Shown here piece by piece: positions 26,022 to 35,355 of a stretch of DNA of 64,000 nt (positions are counted from its first letter, which is position 1; every line of letters starts with the position of its first letter). Position numbers and translations under genes: made by a program. The stretch is from Alphaproteobacteria bacterium (GTDB lineage: Bacteria > Pseudomonadota > Alphaproteobacteria > UBA9655): assembly GCA_019749915.1 (NCBI GenBank), contig JAIEPE010000004.1, positions 1 through 64,000 of the forward strand. Direction: 5' to 3'. Under the pieces are notes generated by a model. That model made no database searches, was not told where the DNA came from, and worked only from the letters and a program-made list of their open reading frames with translations.

Positions 26022-27168
26022 ACGAAAACATTTTCTAGAACAAATTAAGCAAATTCATAGCGTAAATTCAGTCTGCGCAATTTTAGGTCCACGTCAATGC
26101 GGAAAAACAACTCTTGCAACTTCTTACCGTCAATCTATAGAAGAAAAATGTTATGTATTTGATCTTGAAGATCCAACGGATTTGGAAAAATTATCCACGC
26201 CAAAGTTAACCCTTGAAACGTTGGATGGCCTCATTGTTATTGATGAAATTCAAAGAAGGCCTGAGATTTTCCCCTACCTAAGGGTTCTCATTGATCGGTA
26301 TCCTGATCGACGATATTTGATTCTTGGAAGCGTTTCTCGGGACCTTATTCAACAATCCTCTGAAACTCTTGCAGGAAGAATTGGTTATTTAGAATTAACC
26401 CCTTTTCAACTGTCTGAATGTCATGACCTAAGGCGTCTATGGGAACGAGGCGGTTTTCCAAAGTCCTACCTCGGAAAAAGTCTTGAAATAAGTTGGGCGT
26501 GGCGCAAAGCCTATATCGCGACTTTTCTCGAAAGAGATATTCTCAACCTAGGGCTCTCCCTTTCTTCTCAGGAAATGCGTCGTTTATGGACAATGTTAGC
26601 CCATTATCATGGCAATATTCTCAATTACTCAGAACTAGGAAAATCATTAAGTTTAAGCAATGGCACAATTCGTCGCTATATTTATGTCCTAGAGGGATCT
26701 TTTATGATTAGAACTCTTCGCCCATGGTTTGAAAATATAAAGAAACGTCAGGTTAAATCTCCTAAAGTTTATATTCGAGATAGCGGTCTTTTCCAAGCCC
26801 TTTTAAACATTCAAGAAAATTTGATTTTGCACCCGAAAGTTGGTGCTTCCTGGGAAGGGTTTGCTCTTGAAGAAATTATACGTTTCCATGATGCCGATCA
26901 GGAGGATTGTTACTTCTGGGCAACATCTAACCAAGCTGAACTTGATCTTTTGATTGTAAGAGGAAGCCAACGAATGGGGTTTGAGTTTAAATACACAGAC
27001 GCCCCTAAAATGTCACGATCCTTACATTCAGCTCTTGAAGACTTAAAGCTCGAAAAAATTACAGTTATTACGCCTGGAGACATGGACTTTTTGATTCATG
27101 AAAAGGTTCGCGCAGTGGGGCTTAAAAATTATGTTTTGAGTAGCAAGCAAGCGTCTCTCTTGATTTAA
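26014..27168 (+). CDS. AAA-family ATPase with DUF4143 C-terminal domain
   Basis: A 384-residue protein of the widespread, mobile ATP-binding family (AAA_14 plus DUF4143). Walker A is GPRQCGKTTLA (about 25-35), Walker B LIVIDEIQRRPEIF and sensor I ILGSVSRDL, where the family usually has GSxS. The C-terminal half contains a winged-helix-like part (YSELGKSLSLSNGTIRRYI) and a nuclease-like EFKYTDAPKMSRSL segment. The function of this family is poorly known. The gene lies between the true priA 3' end and a duplicate of it, so it was probably brought in by insertion. Confidence 0.85.
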   Translation: MIERKHFLEQIKQIHSVNSVCAILGPRQCGKTTLATSYRQSIEEKCYVFDLEDPTDLEKLSTPKLTLETLDGLIVIDEIQRRPEIFPYLRVLIDRYPDRRYLILGSVSRDLIQQSSETLAGRIGYLELTPFQLSECHDLRRLWERGGFPKSYLGKSLEISWAWRKAYIATFLERDILNLGLSLSSQEMRRLWTMLAHYHGNILNYSELGKSLSLSNGTIRRYIYVLEGSFMIRTLRPWFENIKKRQVKSPKVYIRDSGLFQALLNIQENLILHPKVGASWEGFALEEIIRFHDADQEDCYFWATSNQAELDLLIVRGSQRMGFEFKYTDAPKMSRSLHSALEDLKLEKITVITPGDMDFLIHEKVRAVGLKNYVLSSKQASLLI

Positions 27169-27181
27169 CACCATTTTGCTT

Positions 27182-29182
27182 TTAATAAAAACTGTAAGGA
27201 TCAATGTCGATCTGCAGCTTCAAAAAATGGGGTACGGGAGTTTGGGAGAGCCATTTTTTCAACAGAGGTTGAGGCGCTATTTCTTTAGATGTGCGTAAAA
27301 GAAGCCGCCACCGGTATTGCCCCCGCAAAAGCGGGATAGGAGCGGGCGTTGGGCCCAGGAGATCAGCTTTTTGGGTCAAAGGGAACGTATGTGCCAAACG
27401 GCGGGCAAACTTTTCAACTTCATCTTTTCTCATCCCTGACACAATAAGGGCTGCCAGCCGTCCATAAGGTGGAAAGCCATGAATCAAGCGCTGGTCCGAC
27501 TCCAGAGCAAAAAATTCTCCCCGATCTTGATTCACAAGGGCCTTCATCACTGGATGCTCCGGCATATGGGTTTGAATAAGGACTTGTCCCTTATGCTTTT
27601 CCCGGCCCGATCTCCCTGAAACCTGGTGAAGCAATTGAAAAGCCTTTTCCGACGCCCGTAAATCACTCCCCGAAAGGGTTGCATCCCCATCCACAATTCC
27701 CACCAGGGTAAGAAGCCGAAAATGGTGTCCCTTGGCCATGATTTGGGTACCGATCAAGATATCTACTTCATGCTCCTGAATGGCCTTAATTTGTTCAAAT
27801 ATTGTTTTGGAATCAGTCATATGATCACTACTAAGCAGTGCACAACGAGCTTCGGGGAGAAAGGCACGCACTTCTTCATAAATGCGCTCTACACCCGGCC
27901 CATGAGGGCTGTAGGTATCCTTTTCCTTACACTTAGAACAAGAAGCGGGAAGTCGTCCCTTGGTGCCGCAATGGTGGCACAAGAGCTGTTCATGAAACTT
28001 GTGATACACAAAAGGAAGACTACAGTGAGGGCACATGACCCGCTCACCACACCCCTTACATACCACAAGAGGTGCATAACCACGGCGGTTTAAAAAGAGC
28101 ATAATTTGCTCTCCACGACTTAACGTTGTTTTCATAGTTTCCCGCAGGGGCTCTGAAAGCCAAGTCTGTTTAACTGTCTTCTCCTTACGAAGATCAATCA
28201 AATGCACATCAGGCATATGGGCCCCACCATAGCGATCCATTAAGTGAAGCTCACGGTATTTACCGGTACGAGCATTCAGTTCGGTTTCAAGGGAAGGTGT
28301 TGCAGACGCCAGAACACAAGTGGCTCCACTCAAGCGTGCCCGCACAATGGCCATATCCCGCGCGTTATAGATCACTCCTTCCTCTTGCTTGTAGGATCCA
28401 TCATGTTCCTCATCCACGATGATGAGCTTCAAATCAGAAAAGGGCAGAAAAAGGGACGAGCGCGCCCCCACCATCACAGGAACTTGACTTTCCATGAGAG
28501 CCTTCAGCGTTTGTTTTTTCTCACTTTTTTTTGTCTCTGAATGCCACAGAGCCGGACGAAAACCAAAACGCACTTCAAAGCGCTGCAGCCATTGAGCCGT
28601 GAGAGCAATTTCTGGCAACAACACAAGAGCTTGCCCTTTGCTCGCAAGGACATTTTCTATAGCATCAAAGTAAACTTCTGTCTTACCTGACCCCGTAACT
28701 CCTTCAAGGAGAAAGGTGTGAAACTCTCTGCTTTCAAGACTCCGTTTTAATTCCTCCGCTGCCGCCCATTGATCCAAGGACAATTGAGGCTTTTGAAGTG
28801 TATCAGTATGGCTGAAATTCAGTGGCTTCAAAGTGCTTTTACGCTTCATGTCAAAGGCTTCAGGTAAGGGCAAAACCATCTTTAAAATCTGCCCTGGAGA
28901 AGTCATGGTATATTCACTAACCCATTCGATGAATTTGAGGGACACTTCCGGAAGGCACACGTTTTCGAAAACTTCAAAGACCGGCTTACATTTTTTGGAA
29001 GGATAGTTGCCCTTCCCTTTCCAAACAAGCCCATAAGATTTTCGCGCACCAAAAGGTACTTTGACAAGCGTCCCAACAGGTGCCACAAAATCGCAGGTAT
29101 AATCAAAGGCCTCCTTCAAGGGAAGAGGTAAGAGAACAGAAACTTGCGCAGATACCTTTACAGCAGATTGATTCGAACTCAT
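27182..29182 (-). CDS. priA: primosomal replication restart helicase PriA
   Basis: Superfamily 2 helicase that reloads the replisome at stalled forks. The 666 residues include an N-terminal DNA-binding domain, Walker [13 protein letters not shown], the DEEH box ([16 protein letters not shown]), zinc-binding cysteine pairs (CKGCG, CPHC, CHHCG, CSKCK) and the motif [17 protein letters not shown] at 29182 is preferred; GTG at 29191 is an alternative. It is divergent from transaldolase. The last 151 bp are duplicated at 25726-25876. Confidence 0.96.
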   Translation of the reverse strand: MSSNQSAVKVSAQVSVLLPLPLKEAFDYTCDFVAPVGTLVKVPFGARKSYGLVWKGKGNYPSKKCKPVFEVFENVCLPEVSLKFIEWVSEYTMTSPGQILKMVLPLPEAFDMKRKSTLKPLNFSHTDTLQKPQLSLDQWAAAEELKRSLESREFHTFLLEGVTGSGKTEVYFDAIENVLASKGQALVLLPEIALTAQWLQRFEVRFGFRPALWHSETKKSEKKQTLKALMESQVPVMVGARSSLFLPFSDLKLIIVDEEHDGSYKQEEGVIYNARDMAIVRARLSGATCVLASATPSLETELNARTGKYRELHLMDRYGGAHMPDVHLIDLRKEKTVKQTWLSEPLRETMKTTLSRGEQIMLFLNRRGYAPLVVCKGCGERVMCPHCSLPFVYHKFHEQLLCHHCGTKGRLPASCSKCKEKDTYSPHGPGVERIYEEVRAFLPEARCALLSSDHMTDSKTIFEQIKAIQEHEVDILIGTQIMAKGHHFRLLTLVGIVDGDATLSGSDLRASEKAFQLLHQVSGRSGREKHKGQVLIQTHMPEHPVMKALVNQDRGEFFALESDQRLIHGFPPYGRLAALIVSGMRKDEVEKFARRLAHTFPLTQKADLLGPTPAPIPLLRGQYRWRLLLRTSKEIAPQPLLKKWLSQTPVPHFLKLQIDIDPYSFY

Positions 29183-29218
29183 AATACTCACATTCTTACA
29201 TATAGAGGATCATACCCC

Positions 29219-29881
29219 ATGAAGTTTTTTGTTGATACTGCCGATGTGACAAAAATTCGCACCCTTGTCGAAACCGGTTTTGTAGATGGAGTCACCACGA
29301 ACCCTTCTTTGATAGCCAGCTCAGGGCGCCCCATTCAAGAAGTTCTTAAAGAAATTTGCGGCCTTGTCACAGGTCCTGTCAGTGCGGAAGTCACGGCAAC
29401 AGATCTGGAAGGTATACTCAAAGAAGGACGCTATTTTGCGAAACTTGCTTCAAACATTGTTGTAAAAGTGCCCCTCACCCCTAATGGATTAAAAGCATGT
29501 CGCCAACTTTCCGATGAGGGAACGCCCGTTAATGTGACTCTTTGTTTTTCAGCGGGCCAAGCCCTCCTTGCTGCAAAAGCTGGCGCCACCTATATTTCCC
29601 CTTTTATTGGTCGCCTTGATGATATTGGCGAGATGGGGTCGGATTTGATCCACCAAATCATGGAAATTTATAGCCACTATCCCCACTTCAAAACTCAAGT
29701 TTTAGCTGCGTCTATTCGCAATGTCCTTCATGTGGTAGAAGTGGCCCGCATGGGCGTTCATGTTGCAACAATGCCGCCAAGAATTTTAGATCAGCTCTAT
29801 CAACATCCCCTCACAGACAAGGGATTAGCTGACTTTTTAGCGGACTGGAAAAAAACCGGTCAGTCCATCCTCCCGGCCTAA
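29219..29881 (+). CDS. fsa: transaldolase / fructose-6-phosphate aldolase-like (MipB/TalC type)
   Basis: A 220-residue short transaldolase. It begins [16 protein letters not shown], has the Schiff-base Lys in NIVVKVPLT (about residue 86) and the conserved [20 protein letters not shown]. In the pentose phosphate pathway it would move a dihydroxyacetone unit. GAGGATC precedes the ATG; a frame running further upstream crosses into the divergent priA start and is rejected. xerC follows one base after its stop. Confidence 0.93.
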   Translation: MKFFVDTADVTKIRTLVETGFVDGVTTNPSLIASSGRPIQEVLKEICGLVTGPVSAEVTATDLEGILKEGRYFAKLASNIVVKVPLTPNGLKACRQLSDEGTPVNVTLCFSAGQALLAAKAGATYISPFIGRLDDIGEMGSDLIHQIMEIYSHYPHFKTQVLAASIRNVLHVVEVARMGVHVATMPPRILDQLYQHPLTDKGLADFLADWKKTGQSILPA

Positions 29882-29882
29882 G

Positions 29883-30836
29883 ATGGAAGAGCGAGCAAAA
29901 CTTCGCCTTGAAGAAACGCGGCAGCTTGTCTCTCCTGAACTCGGTCCATGGCTCGAAGGTTTTTATCAAAAACAGGTGTATGAGCGACGAGCTTCCTGGC
30001 ACACGGTGCATGCCTTTTTTTCTGACTTAAAGCTTTTTTTTATCTTCCTTAAAAATCATCGCGGAGGCCTTTTTTGCCTTAAGGATTTTGAAACCATAAA
30101 GCCAATGGATTTACGCTCCTTTCTCGCCCATCGCATGAAAGAAGAGGTCAGCAAACGTTCCAATGCGCGCCTTCTCTCCAGCCTAAAAGGCTTTATTAAA
30201 TATTTGCGCCAGCAAGAGCTACCCGTCTCCTCTGCTTTTGAGGCTATCTCGGCTCCCCGTCTTGACAAGCGGCTTCCTCGCCCCCTTTCAAAAATCCAAT
30301 CTCTTAACCTTGTGGAGCGCCCCTCGAACACATGGGTCGAGCTACGCAATCAAGCCCTTTTCATGCTCCTTTATGGGTGTGGCCTCCGTATTTCAGAAGC
30401 TCTGAATTTAAATGGAGTTGATTGGAAACCCTCATTTCTTCTCATCAAAGGGAAGGGCGGCAAGGAGCGTCATGTGCCGCTCCTGGAAAGTGTTACTAAA
30501 AAGGTCGAAAGCTATTTAAAAGCCTCCCCCTACCCCTTCACGAGAGAAACGCCTCTTTTCCGAGGAAGCCGGGGAGATCGCCTTAACCCCAGTGTGGCTG
30601 AAAAAGCCCTCAGAGATCTGCGCTTTGAGCTGGGCCTGCCGGAAACGGCAACACCCCATGCCTTAAGGCACAGCTTTGCAACCCATCTTCTAGAAGGCGG
30701 AGGCAATTTGCGCCATATTCAGGATCTCTTGGGCCATGCATCCTTAAGTTCAACGCAAATCTATGCGGACCTTACCCAAGACAAGGTTTTGGAAGCTTAT
30801 CAAAAGGCTCACCCACGCTCAAAAAAGAGATTATAA
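29883..30836 (+). CDS. xerC: tyrosine recombinase XerC
   Basis: Site-specific recombinase that resolves chromosome dimers at dif together with XerD. The 317 residues have an N-terminal SAM-like DNA-binding domain (about 20-110) and the catalytic residues Arg in YGCGLRISEAL, Lys in KGKGGKER, His-x-x-Arg in HALRHSFATHL, His in LLGHASLSS and Tyr in TQIYADLT. Position next to priA/transaldolase and length suit XerC more than XerD. It overlaps nothing and is directly behind the transaldolase gene. Confidence 0.92.
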   Translation: MEERAKLRLEETRQLVSPELGPWLEGFYQKQVYERRASWHTVHAFFSDLKLFFIFLKNHRGGLFCLKDFETIKPMDLRSFLAHRMKEEVSKRSNARLLSSLKGFIKYLRQQELPVSSAFEAISAPRLDKRLPRPLSKIQSLNLVERPSNTWVELRNQALFMLLYGCGLRISEALNLNGVDWKPSFLLIKGKGGKERHVPLLESVTKKVESYLKASPYPFTRETPLFRGSRGDRLNPSVAEKALRDLRFELGLPETATPHALRHSFATHLLEGGGNLRHIQDLLGHASLSSTQIYADLTQDKVLEAYQKAHPRSKKRL

Positions 30837-30864
30837 GGCAGTGCGTCACTCACTTGACATTTGA

Positions 30865-31494
30865 ATGAAGAAAGAGCATGAATTATTCCTGAAAGGATAT
30901 ATTGAAGGAAAAGGCATGCAGGTTCAAACACACAGTTTACTTGGAACGAAACTTTTTCTATCTCGCGTTCTTAGAAATCCTCGCCAGCTAGGCGCAGTTG
31001 CCCCCAGTTCTCGCCATCTAGGCGCCCTTCTAGCCCGCCATGCTGCGGTAGATAATCATTCTCCAATTGTGGAATTGGGCGGGGGAAGTGGATCTCTTAC
31101 CCGCGCACTTATTAAAGCCGGTATTGAACCGAGGCGCATTTACGTAATTGAATTAGACAAAGCACTTGCTGTTTATCTTAAATCCGCTTTTCCACAAGTT
31201 AATGTTATCCATGGCAATGCGACCGAACTTGGAAAAATTCTTCCACCGCATATTATTGGCAAGGTTCACCGTATTGTCTCTGGGCTTCCCATGATCAACA
31301 TGCCTGAATGCGTGCGTCGCGAAATTTTAGAAAGTTGTTTTGAAATTATGAGCCCCAACGGAGCCTACCTCCAGTACACCTACTCACCACGATCCTCCAT
31401 TAAGGCTGAAACCTATGGCCTTAGCAAGGAACGTATGGGGACTATCTTCCTGAACATTCCACCTGCTACAGTGTGGCAGTATAAAAAGGCTTAA
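30865..31494 (+). CDS. SAM-dependent methyltransferase, PmtA-like
   Basis: The 209-residue class I methyltransferase has the SAM-binding motif VELGGGSGSLTRALI (about 69-83) and an acidic motif II (YVIELDKAL). The N-terminal LRNPRQLGAVAPSSRHLGALLA closely resembles phospholipid N-methyltransferases (PmtA type) that make phosphatidylcholine from phosphatidylethanolamine. Members of the rRNA adenine dimethylase-like group also share parts of this. The PmtA role is likely but unproven. Located 28 bp after xerC. Confidence 0.75.
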   Translation: MKKEHELFLKGYIEGKGMQVQTHSLLGTKLFLSRVLRNPRQLGAVAPSSRHLGALLARHAAVDNHSPIVELGGGSGSLTRALIKAGIEPRRIYVIELDKALAVYLKSAFPQVNVIHGNATELGKILPPHIIGKVHRIVSGLPMINMPECVRREILESCFEIMSPNGAYLQYTYSPRSSIKAETYGLSKERMGTIFLNIPPATVWQYKKA

Positions 31495-31547
31495 TGACTT
31501 TTTCGATAGTTTTTCTCTCTCAGAGGTCTTTAAAAATTGATAAGTAA

Positions 31548-31778
31548 TTAGAGGATGCTTTTTAAGGAAGCTTTATCTTGAAATTCAGCCCATCCTTGTA
31601 GTAAAGGAGATTTATTGACTTCTTCCTTATCTCTCCAGCCAGCGTTTGCACTGGACACTGAAAGAAGAGTAATGAGAGCGCCAATAAGGAGTGGAGCAAT
31701 CATAAGAAGAAAAAATTCTTTTTTTGTAAGTTTCTTTTGAGAAACTGCTTTTGTTTTCATAATTCTCTCCCTATACAC
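31548..31778 (-). CDS. small single-span membrane protein, function unknown
   Basis: A 76-residue protein: a basic N-terminus (KTKAVSQKKLTKKE), one membrane helix (about 27-46, FLLMIAPLLIGALITLLSVS), then a mature polar tail rich in charged residues. The frame may start at the second Met (residue 7, preceded by GGAGAG). No homologue recognised. It is convergent with the methyltransferase gene. Confidence 0.55.
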   Translation of the reverse strand: MYRERIMKTKAVSQKKLTKKEFFLLMIAPLLIGALITLLSVSSANAGWRDKEEVNKSPLLQGWAEFQDKASLKSIL

Positions 31779-31923
31779 TTCATTCTAACTCGTTTATAGG
31801 ATAGCAAGTAAGGATTAAATCTTCGTTAAAATTTTGTTTCTAAATAATTATTTTTTCTGTTATTTGACTCTTGAACTCAAATTTAAAAAAGAGTTAGGTT
31901 GTTTTATTTAATATAGGAATCTC

Positions 31924-32907
31924 ATGTCCTTAAAAATTGGCAATATTCATCTCGAAGATAGCGTTATTTTGGCCCCTATGTCTGGTGTCACAGATATGCC
32001 CTTCAGGCGCCTTGTTAAACAACAAGGAGCCTCACTTGTGATATCTGAAATGATTGCAAGCCAAGCCATGATTCGCCAAACGCGCCAATCCCTGCTTATG
32101 GCAACTCACTCTTCCGAAGAATATCCCCGCGTCGTTCAATTAGCAGGGTGTGAACCCCATGTCATGGCAGAAGCCGCAAAATTAAATGAGGATCGTGGAG
32201 CCACGCTGATTGATATCAATATGGGCTGCCCCATGAAAAAGGTTGTGAATGGGTATGCGGGATCAGCCCTCATGCGTGACGAAGCTCATGCGGCTAAAAT
32301 CATTGAAGCCACGGTTAAGGCAGTTTCCATTCCTGTAACCTTAAAAATGAGGACGGGATGGGATGATAATACTCGAAATGCCCCAAACCTTGCCAAAATT
32401 GCTCAAGAGTGCGGCATTCAAATGGTCACCATCCACGGAAGAACACGCTGTCAGCTTTATAGGGGTAAATCGGATTGGGAATTTATTCGAGAAGTGAAAG
32501 AAGCTGTAACTATTCCCGTCATTGGTAATGGAGATGTTACGACGGAGGAAGATGCTCAAAAATTATTAGAAGCCTCATCAGCTGATGGGGTTATGGTAGG
32601 TCGTGGCACTTACGGAAGACCCTGGTTTTTAAAACAGGTGGGTCATTTCCTTAAAACGGGAGAAAAAATTCCCCCTCCCTCTCTTACTGAGCAAAAAAGT
32701 CTTGTTTTAGAGCATTTTGAAGATATGCTCAGCCACTATGGTATTCAGACAGGCCTTTTGATGGCCCGCAAACATTTAGGATGGTATAGCAAGGGATTAA
32801 TAGGATCCGCAGAGTTTCGTGTTGCCATAAATCAGTCAACTTGTGCAGATAAAGTAAAAAAACTTATTACAGAACTTTATGAGAGAAATAGAGAAGGAAT
32901 TTTATGA
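31924..32907 (+). CDS. dusB: tRNA-dihydrouridine synthase DusB
   Basis: FMN-dependent reductase that makes dihydrouridine in tRNA. 327 residues. The TIM-barrel start [20 protein letters not shown] and catalytic Cys in NMGCPMKKV (about residue 101) are typical of the family, as is [13 protein letters not shown]. In alphaproteobacteria this gene (nifR3) heads the ntr cluster, as here. Its stop overlaps the next start (ATGA). Confidence 0.94.
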   Translation: MSLKIGNIHLEDSVILAPMSGVTDMPFRRLVKQQGASLVISEMIASQAMIRQTRQSLLMATHSSEEYPRVVQLAGCEPHVMAEAAKLNEDRGATLIDINMGCPMKKVVNGYAGSALMRDEAHAAKIIEATVKAVSIPVTLKMRTGWDDNTRNAPNLAKIAQECGIQMVTIHGRTRCQLYRGKSDWEFIREVKEAVTIPVIGNGDVTTEEDAQKLLEASSADGVMVGRGTYGRPWFLKQVGHFLKTGEKIPPPSLTEQKSLVLEHFEDMLSHYGIQTGLLMARKHLGWYSKGLIGSAEFRVAINQSTCADKVKKLITELYERNREGIL

Positions 32908-33185
32908 ATGACTTTAATCAACAACTCTTCACATTAGGGCTTGGAGAAGTTATTGGACGATATTTAAACCATTATTTTGACCTTCATGGTGATATTTTGC
33001 CAGCAAGTGGGCTTCATCCGTTTTTAGTCAAAGAAATTGAGAAACCTTTAATTGAGGTAACTCTCAAGCGTTTAAATGGAAATCAGGTAAAAGTGGCCCA
33101 ACTTTTAGGAATTAACCGCAATACTCTTAGGCGTAAAATTACAGAACTGAACATTTGCCTTGATAAGGATACCCATGAAATTTAG
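32904..33185 (+). CDS. small Fis/NtrC C-terminal-type DNA-binding protein
   Basis: A 93-residue protein whose last 45 residues form a Fis-type helix-turn-helix ([20 protein letters not shown] followed by [14 protein letters not shown]). This matches the DNA-binding end of NtrC. The N-terminal half is not recognised. In relatives ntrB-ntrC lie between dusB and ntrY, so this could be a remnant of ntrC or a Fis-like regulator. It overlaps both dusB (4 bp) and ntrY (11 bp), so translation is coupled. Confidence 0.75.
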   Translation: MNDFNQQLFTLGLGEVIGRYLNHYFDLHGDILPASGLHPFLVKEIEKPLIEVTLKRLNGNQVKVAQLLGINRNTLRRKITELNICLDKDTHEI

Positions 33186-35343
33186 CCAAGCCTACAGCAA
33201 GCTTAGAGATTGGGCCCTCCGTCACCATTTAGGACGGAAGCTATTATTCATCTGTGTTTTAGGCTCGATTATTTCTGTGGTCATTACCTCGATTATGCTT
33301 AAAAATACACCAAATCTTTCCATGAGTCGGAACCTTCTTACCTTTCTTTTAATAGACTTTGTCTTTTTAATGATATTTATCGCTGTGATTGCCAAATCTG
33401 TCGCCTCCCTCTGGGCAGAAAGAAAGAGTGACCAAGCGGGCTCGATGCTTCATAGTCGCATTGTAGCCATCTTCAGTCTCTTAGCTATTGTTCCAACAAT
33501 TCTTGTAGCAGGATGTTCCGTTCTTTTCTTTAATATCGGCATTCAAAGTTGGTTTAACCAGCGGGTTGAAACTGCAATTAATGAATCTAAAACTGTTTCT
33601 GAAGCTTACTTACAAGAACATCAAAATGTAGTCAGTGCCAATGCTCAAGCCATGGCGGCAGAATTAATGCCGCTTGTGCGCACTTATGAACATGATTCCC
33701 TGGTTTTAAATAGCAAACTCACTGACCAGACGGAAATAAGGTCCTTGGATGAGGCGATCATTTTTAATGAAAATATGGCTGTTTTAGGAAGGTCACGCTT
33801 TTCCTATTCCTTGGATTTTGAAAAAATTCCTGCAAGTGATCTTAGTAAGGCCAGCACCTCTCCTGTACTTCATGCGGACAAAGAAAGTTCCCGGGTACGA
33901 GCTCTTGTAGCCATTGATCCTATCACGAGTACCTACTTGTTAGTGGGACGGCGCGTCTCCCCCATTGTTCTAAGCCGAGTTGAAAATTCCTCAAAGGCAG
34001 CCCTTGAATATAAACGACTTCAACGAGAAGGATCGTCTTATGCATTCAAATTGGCAGGCATTTTTGTGGGCATTGCCATCCTCCTTTTGTTAGCTGCTGT
34101 TTTAGGCGGCCTTCTTTTCGCAAATAAATTAGCGGGTCCCATAAGGCGCCTGATTCAAGTCTCGGAGGAAGTGTGCAAAGGCAATCTTTCTGTGCGCATT
34201 AAAGCAGGAGAAGAAACGCCAGAGCTTTCATCTCTCACATCCGCTTTTAACCGAATGACATCTCAGCTTGAGTCTCAAAGGGATGAATTAATGATTGCCA
34301 ACGAACAAATTGATGAGCGACGTCAATTCACGGAAGCGGTGCTTTCAGGAGTGTCTGCAGGGGTGATCGGTTTGGATGCAAAGGGGGCAATTCAACTTTC
34401 AAATGAATCCGCCAGCAGCCTTCTTGGTCTCGACCTAAGAAAATCGATTGGAAGAAGCATTAAAGAAATTATTCCGGAAATGGCCTTTCTTTTACAAGAA
34501 ATTAAAACAACCACCTCTGAATTTGTTGAAAAGCACATCACCATTAATCAAGGAGGCCATGGGTATACCTTTATCGTCCGCCTCTCAGCAAATCAAATGG
34601 GGAAAAAACTTACAGGATATGTAATCACTTTTGATGACATTACCCAGTTGCAAATTGCACAACGCAAAGCCGCTTGGGCCGAAATGGCGCGCCGCATTGC
34701 TCATGAAATAAAAAATCCTTTAACACCCATACAACTTTCTGCCGAACGTTTAAAGCGAAGATATACAAACCAAATCACTCAAGACCCTGACACCTTTAAT
34801 AATTGTGTGGACACGATCATTCGTCAGGTTGGACATATTGGAGAGATGGTGGGTGAATTTTCTTCCTTTGCCCGCATGCCTGCTCCAGATATTAAGCCAG
34901 AAAACCTGATTCAAATCTGCAAGGAAGAGATCTTTTTACAGCAACAAGCTCATGGAAACATCAAAATTGATTTTATCTCCCCCTTAAAATCCTTCTCTTT
35001 CCCTTGTGATAGGGGACAAATGGGACAGGTACTGACAAATCTTCTGCAAAACGCCGTTCAAGCCATCGAGACAAAACAAAATGCAAACGGGCATATTCAG
35101 GTGAATTTGGAAAAAGAAGGAAAAAAAGTGACCTTGACAGTTTCGGATAATGGGGTTGGATTACCGCCGGAGGGCAGAGAACGCCTGACAGAACCCTATA
35201 TTACTTATCGCGAAAAAGGAACAGGTCTAGGGCTTGCGATTGTGAAAAAAATCGTAGAAGATCATGGGGGAAGTTTAATTTTTAAAGATTCCCCAGAAGG
35301 AGGCGCTCTTGTGCAAGTTCTATTTACGCGATCCCCAACTTAA
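33175..35343 (+). CDS. ntrY: nitrogen regulation sensor histidine kinase NtrY
   Basis: A 722-residue membrane histidine kinase. Several N-terminal membrane segments (about 20-110 and near 295-320), a periplasmic sensor region, HAMP (about 320-375), PAS (about 385-490), then HisKA with the phosphorylatable His in RRIAHEIKNPLTP (about residue 510). The ATPase domain has NLLQNAVQAIE, DNGVGLP and GTGLGLAIVKK. ATG with AAGGA is preferred to a TTG five codons upstream. ntrX follows after 12 bp. Confidence 0.93.
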   Translation: MKFSQAYSKLRDWALRHHLGRKLLFICVLGSIISVVITSIMLKNTPNLSMSRNLLTFLLIDFVFLMIFIAVIAKSVASLWAERKSDQAGSMLHSRIVAIFSLLAIVPTILVAGCSVLFFNIGIQSWFNQRVETAINESKTVSEAYLQEHQNVVSANAQAMAAELMPLVRTYEHDSLVLNSKLTDQTEIRSLDEAIIFNENMAVLGRSRFSYSLDFEKIPASDLSKASTSPVLHADKESSRVRALVAIDPITSTYLLVGRRVSPIVLSRVENSSKAALEYKRLQREGSSYAFKLAGIFVGIAILLLLAAVLGGLLFANKLAGPIRRLIQVSEEVCKGNLSVRIKAGEETPELSSLTSAFNRMTSQLESQRDELMIANEQIDERRQFTEAVLSGVSAGVIGLDAKGAIQLSNESASSLLGLDLRKSIGRSIKEIIPEMAFLLQEIKTTTSEFVEKHITINQGGHGYTFIVRLSANQMGKKLTGYVITFDDITQLQIAQRKAAWAEMARRIAHEIKNPLTPIQLSAERLKRRYTNQITQDPDTFNNCVDTIIRQVGHIGEMVGEFSSFARMPAPDIKPENLIQICKEEIFLQQQAHGNIKIDFISPLKSFSFPCDRGQMGQVLTNLLQNAVQAIETKQNANGHIQVNLEKEGKKVTLTVSDNGVGLPPEGRERLTEPYITYREKGTGLGLAIVKKIVEDHGGSLIFKDSPEGGALVQVLFTRSPT

Positions 35344-35355
35344 GGAATTTCAATT

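Noticed and set aside
25726-27334. Idea that the direct repeats mark a classical insertion sequence
   Set aside because: There is no transposase, no terminal inverted repeats were found, and the repeats are a gene end and not a short target duplication.
33160-33175. TTG start for ntrY five codons upstream
   Set aside because: ATG at 33175 has AAGGA at good spacing; the TTG has no clear ribosome-binding site.
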